From the NCBI GenBank assembly GCA_903844635.1, contig CAIMUF010000081.1, positions 62,001 through 126,000 on the forward strand: a stretch of 64,000 bases of DNA, given 5' to 3'. Under the pieces are notes generated by a model that did no database searches, was not told the origin of the DNA, and saw nothing but the letters and a program-made list of their open reading frames with translations. Shown in pieces: positions 61,589 to 64,000 of the stretch. The DNA comes from an uncultured Sulfuricurvum sp. (GTDB taxonomy: Bacteria > Campylobacterota > Campylobacteria > Campylobacterales > Sulfurimonadaceae). Both the position numbers and the translations under genes were made by a program. Each line of letters starts with the position of its first letter. The first letter of the stretch is position 1.

Positions 61589-64000
61589 CAGAGAACCTTT
61601 GGCTTAGCAGTTCGTAAATAGTGTAATACCGTAGCAATCAAATCATCATCATCTTTGCTCTTACTCTGCAAACTCTCTTTTGAACCATTTAAATATTCGA
61701 TACCAATGTTTTGATTGTAATTACTCACTGTTTTAATTTTTTTCTCGATACACAACAGTTTCATGACCATAATCTCAAAAAACTGCTTTGTCGCAACGTC
61801 AGGCTTACCGAAACGGTCTTCGACCTCTTCGAGTATCTCATACACTTCACTGGGTGCTTCGCAATGACTTAGGCGACGATAGAGTTCAAGCCGCAAACGA
61901 TCCTCATAAACCACATCATCACTAATAAAGGCACTGATCGTGAGCTTGATATCCACTTTGGCGCGTACGGCAGTCGTTTGATTCGTGAGAATTTTAATCG
62001 CATCCTCCAACATCCGCAGATAGAGGGAATAACCGATATTTTTAATATGGCCGCTTTGAGCATCGCCCACGAGATTTCCGCCGCCACGGATTTCGAGATC
62101 ATGATACGCCAACATCGAACCGCTTCCCAAAAATGAATTCGATTCAAGGGCTATAAGCCGTTTCTTTGCCTCTTCGGTCAAATGATCTTTGTCATCAACG
62201 ATAAAGTACGCATACCCCTCTATATGACCTCGTCCTACACGTCCGCGAAGCTGATGCAAGTCTGCCATCCCAAAACGGTCTGCCCCGTCGATAATCATCG
62301 TATTAACTGTAGGCATATGGATGCCCGATTCGATAATCGACGTCGCAAGCAATACATCATACTCCCGATTAGCAAACTTCGCTAACTCCTCTTCGGTTTG
62401 GGTTGCACTGATTTGTGAATGAAGGATCAAAATACGTAAATTTGGCAAAATCGCTTTGAGCTCTCCTGATTTAATAATCATCGAATCAATCGAGTTATGG
62501 ACATAAAAGAGTTGCCCGCCACGGCGAAGTTCTCTTAATATTACTTCTTTTATAAGCTTCTCATCGTAATTTTTGACAAATGTCCGGACACCCAACCGCT
62601 CGCTTGGTGGAGTTAAAAGCTCTGACATTGTTTTGATCGAACTCATCGCTTGATTCAAACTACGCGGAATCGGTGTTGCACTCATGGAGAGGAGATGGAC
62701 GTTTTCATAGAGTGATTTGAGCTTCTCTTTTTGTTTTACCCCAAACTTGTGCTCTTCATCGATAATAACCAATCCAACCTTCGCACAACTCACACCAAAC
62801 AATGCATGCGTCCCAACGACGCAATCAAGCTCACCCATGGAGAGAGCTTTAAGCGTTGCAGTTTTTTCTTTGGCACTTACAAAACGGTCAAGCTTCGCAA
62901 CACGCAGACCAAATGCACCTAAACGCTCTTGCAAGGATTTAAAATGCTGTGAACTAAGAAGCGTTGTGGGGACAACAAGAAGGGACTGATATCCACCGCG
63001 AGCTGCGGCAAAAATAGCATTCATAGCTACTTCCGTTTTCCCAAAACCAACGTCACCGCTGAGCAATCGATCCATGATCTGTCCTGAGGATATATCATTT
63101 ATAATAGAGCCAATCGCACTGGACTGATCGGCTGTATAATCAAATCCTGCAGCTGCTTGAAAGCGCTTCAACTCGCCCACATCGACATTTAATTTTGGCG
63201 CTTTTATGAGCGCACGACTTGCCGCGATTCCCACAATTTCAGAAGCGATTTCAAAGAGTCGTGCTTTGACGGATTCTTTGAGTTTTCCAAAACTTCCTTT
63301 GCCCAATCTGTCCAGTACCGGAAGTGATCCCGAGGCAATATAGCGATCAATGGTATCAAGATTTTCGACGGGGAGTAGGAGCTTATCGTCCCCCATGTAT
63401 TTGATAACAACGAGGTCTTTAATACCGCCAAGAATTTCAGCTTGCTCAATCCCCTCAAATATCCCGACACCATATTCTTCGTGGACGACGTAATCCCCTA
63501 CTTTTAAATCATCAAGTAATATTGATGTCTTACGACGGCGACGTTTTTTCTCATGACGGTTTAGTGAAATTATTACCTCATCCGAACTGATAAGATTAAG
63601 AACAATTCCTGAGGTTTTAATCGTTAAGTCTTTAGTCTCAAAAATCCCTGCTGATTTAAGCTGTGTATCACTGGCGACAATAAGGGTGAATTTTTTGTTT
63701 TTATGAACGCTTTGCAATGTTTGAAAATTAGGCGCAATCAGCGATTTATAACGCACTGCATCAGGGATAATGTCAGCTTCTAAATGATCACGTGGAATAA
63801 GAGGAAAATCCAATCCATACGATTCGTCTAACAGTGATTTCATTTCATGAAGACGCAGAAGTGATTTCCCTAACGTAAAATCAGCTCCCTCTTCTCCCAA
63901 AACCCAAAATCCAAGGGATGCCATATCTTTGACAAAACTGTCACTTTGAGCATTTAAAATAGCCTTATCAAACCGTTTCCCCTGCTCATCATCCAGCGAG
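61588..64000 (-). CDS. mfd: Transcription-repair coupling factor Mfd, C-terminal part (runs off the right edge)
   Basis: About 803 codons of the 3' part; the frame stays open to base 64000, so the start lies outside the window and the ATG at 63924 is internal. Seen: the RNA-polymerase-interacting domain ('DYVVHEEYGVGIFEGIEQ'), the RecG-like translocase with Walker A 'GDVGFGKTEVAMNAIF', 'VIIDEEHKFGVKQK', 'MSATPIPRSLNQAM', 'QLRGRVGRGHIEGYAYF' and the C-terminal TRCF domain. It removes stalled polymerase and recruits UvrA. Confidence 0.96.
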   Translation of the reverse strand, partial: SLDDEQGKRFDKAILNAQSDSFVKDMASLGFWVLGEEGADFTLGKSLLRLHEMKSLLDESYGLDFPLIPRDHLEADIIPDAVRYKSLIAPNFQTLQSVHKNKKFTLIVASDTQLKSAGIFETKDLTIKTSGIVLNLISSDEVIISLNRHEKKRRRRKTSILLDDLKVGDYVVHEEYGVGIFEGIEQAEILGGIKDLVVIKYMGDDKLLLPVENLDTIDRYIASGSLPVLDRLGKGSFGKLKESVKARLFEIASEIVGIAASRALIKAPKLNVDVGELKRFQAAAGFDYTADQSSAIGSIINDISSGQIMDRLLSGDVGFGKTEVAMNAIFAAARGGYQSLLVVPTTLLSSQHFKSLQERLGAFGLRVAKLDRFVSAKEKTATLKALSMGELDCVVGTHALFGVSCAKVGLVIIDEEHKFGVKQKEKLKSLYENVHLLSMSATPIPRSLNQAMSSIKTMSELLTPPSERLGVRTFVKNYDEKLIKEVILRELRRGGQLFYVHNSIDSMIIKSGELKAILPNLRILILHSQISATQTEEELAKFANREYDVLLATSIIESGIHMPTVNTMIIDGADRFGMADLHQLRGRVGRGHIEGYAYFIVDDKDHLTEEAKKRLIALESNSFLGSGSMLAYHDLEIRGGGNLVGDAQSGHIKNIGYSLYLRMLEDAIKILTNQTTAVRAKVDIKLTISAFISDDVVYEDRLRLELYRRLSHCEAPSEVYEILEEVEDRFGKPDVATKQFFEIMVMKLLCIEKKIKTVSNYNQNIGIEYLNGSKESLQSKSKDDDDLIATVLHYLRTAKPKVL

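Overview
The window is chromosomal DNA of a free-living campylobacterotal (epsilonproteobacterial) chemolithotroph, most like Sulfuricurvum or Sulfurimonas. The evidence is a CheV, CheA-CheY fusion and CheW set, an ArsRS-type two-component pair, a MagIII-type DNA glycosylase, several 'AHQWRQPLN'-type sensor kinases, the ilvC/divergent polysaccharide deacetylase neighbourhood known from Campylobacter, and AT-rich intergenic DNA. The genus is an inference. Gene density is very high, with many 1-26 bp overlaps. I saw no rRNA, tRNA, CRISPR array, insertion sequence or prophage.

Layout. 0-8 kb: ilvC and a polysaccharide deacetylase, then the conserved rpmH-rnpA-yidD-yidC-jag-mnmE-ruvX run on the minus strand. 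8-14.7 kb: a hypothetical protein, a small tetraheme cytochrome, clpB with an HspR-type operator, a DUF445 protein, two unknown genes and an aminopeptidase P. 14.8-24.4 kb: a near-continuous minus-strand train holding cheW, cheAY, cheV, a metallophosphoesterase, argC and greA, then a ThiF-like enzyme, surE and an ArsRS-like pair. 24.5-29.4 kb: a FecR protein, an OmpA protein and a CHASE2 sensor kinase, a response regulator, and soluble CZB and PAS proteins.

29.5-37 kb is the most interesting part. It holds feoAB, the 3' remnant of an outer-membrane barrel gene, two small histidine-containing membrane proteins, an FMN-binding protein, a porin, a divergent apbE flavin transferase and a diheme peroxidase lipoprotein. 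Four Fur-box-like 15-mers lie between porin and peroxidase, and two of them bracket the peroxidase promoter. I read this as an iron-regulated, extracytoplasmic flavin redox locus possibly linked to ferrous uptake by FeoB. 37.1-44.6 kb is a tripartite heavy-metal RND efflux operon with a DUF3240 protein and its own two-component system.

44.6-64 kb is mostly housekeeping: a CDP-alcohol phosphatidyltransferase, rmuC, a YchJ-like protein, a cupin, rho, murI, dnaX, a magIII-like glycosylase, ymdB-like phosphodiesterase, rlmC and the C-terminal part of mfd, which runs off the right edge. It also carries an OvoA-C-like methyltransferase paired with an atypical ADP-ribosylglycohydrolase, and a cold-shock gene whose leader can fold over its own ribosome binding site.

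Non-coding signals include two 67-nt intergenic elements (9008-9074 and 14761-14827). They share a 28-nt core flanked by hairpins whose sequences differ while their pairing is kept, and each sits just 3' of a minus-strand gene.
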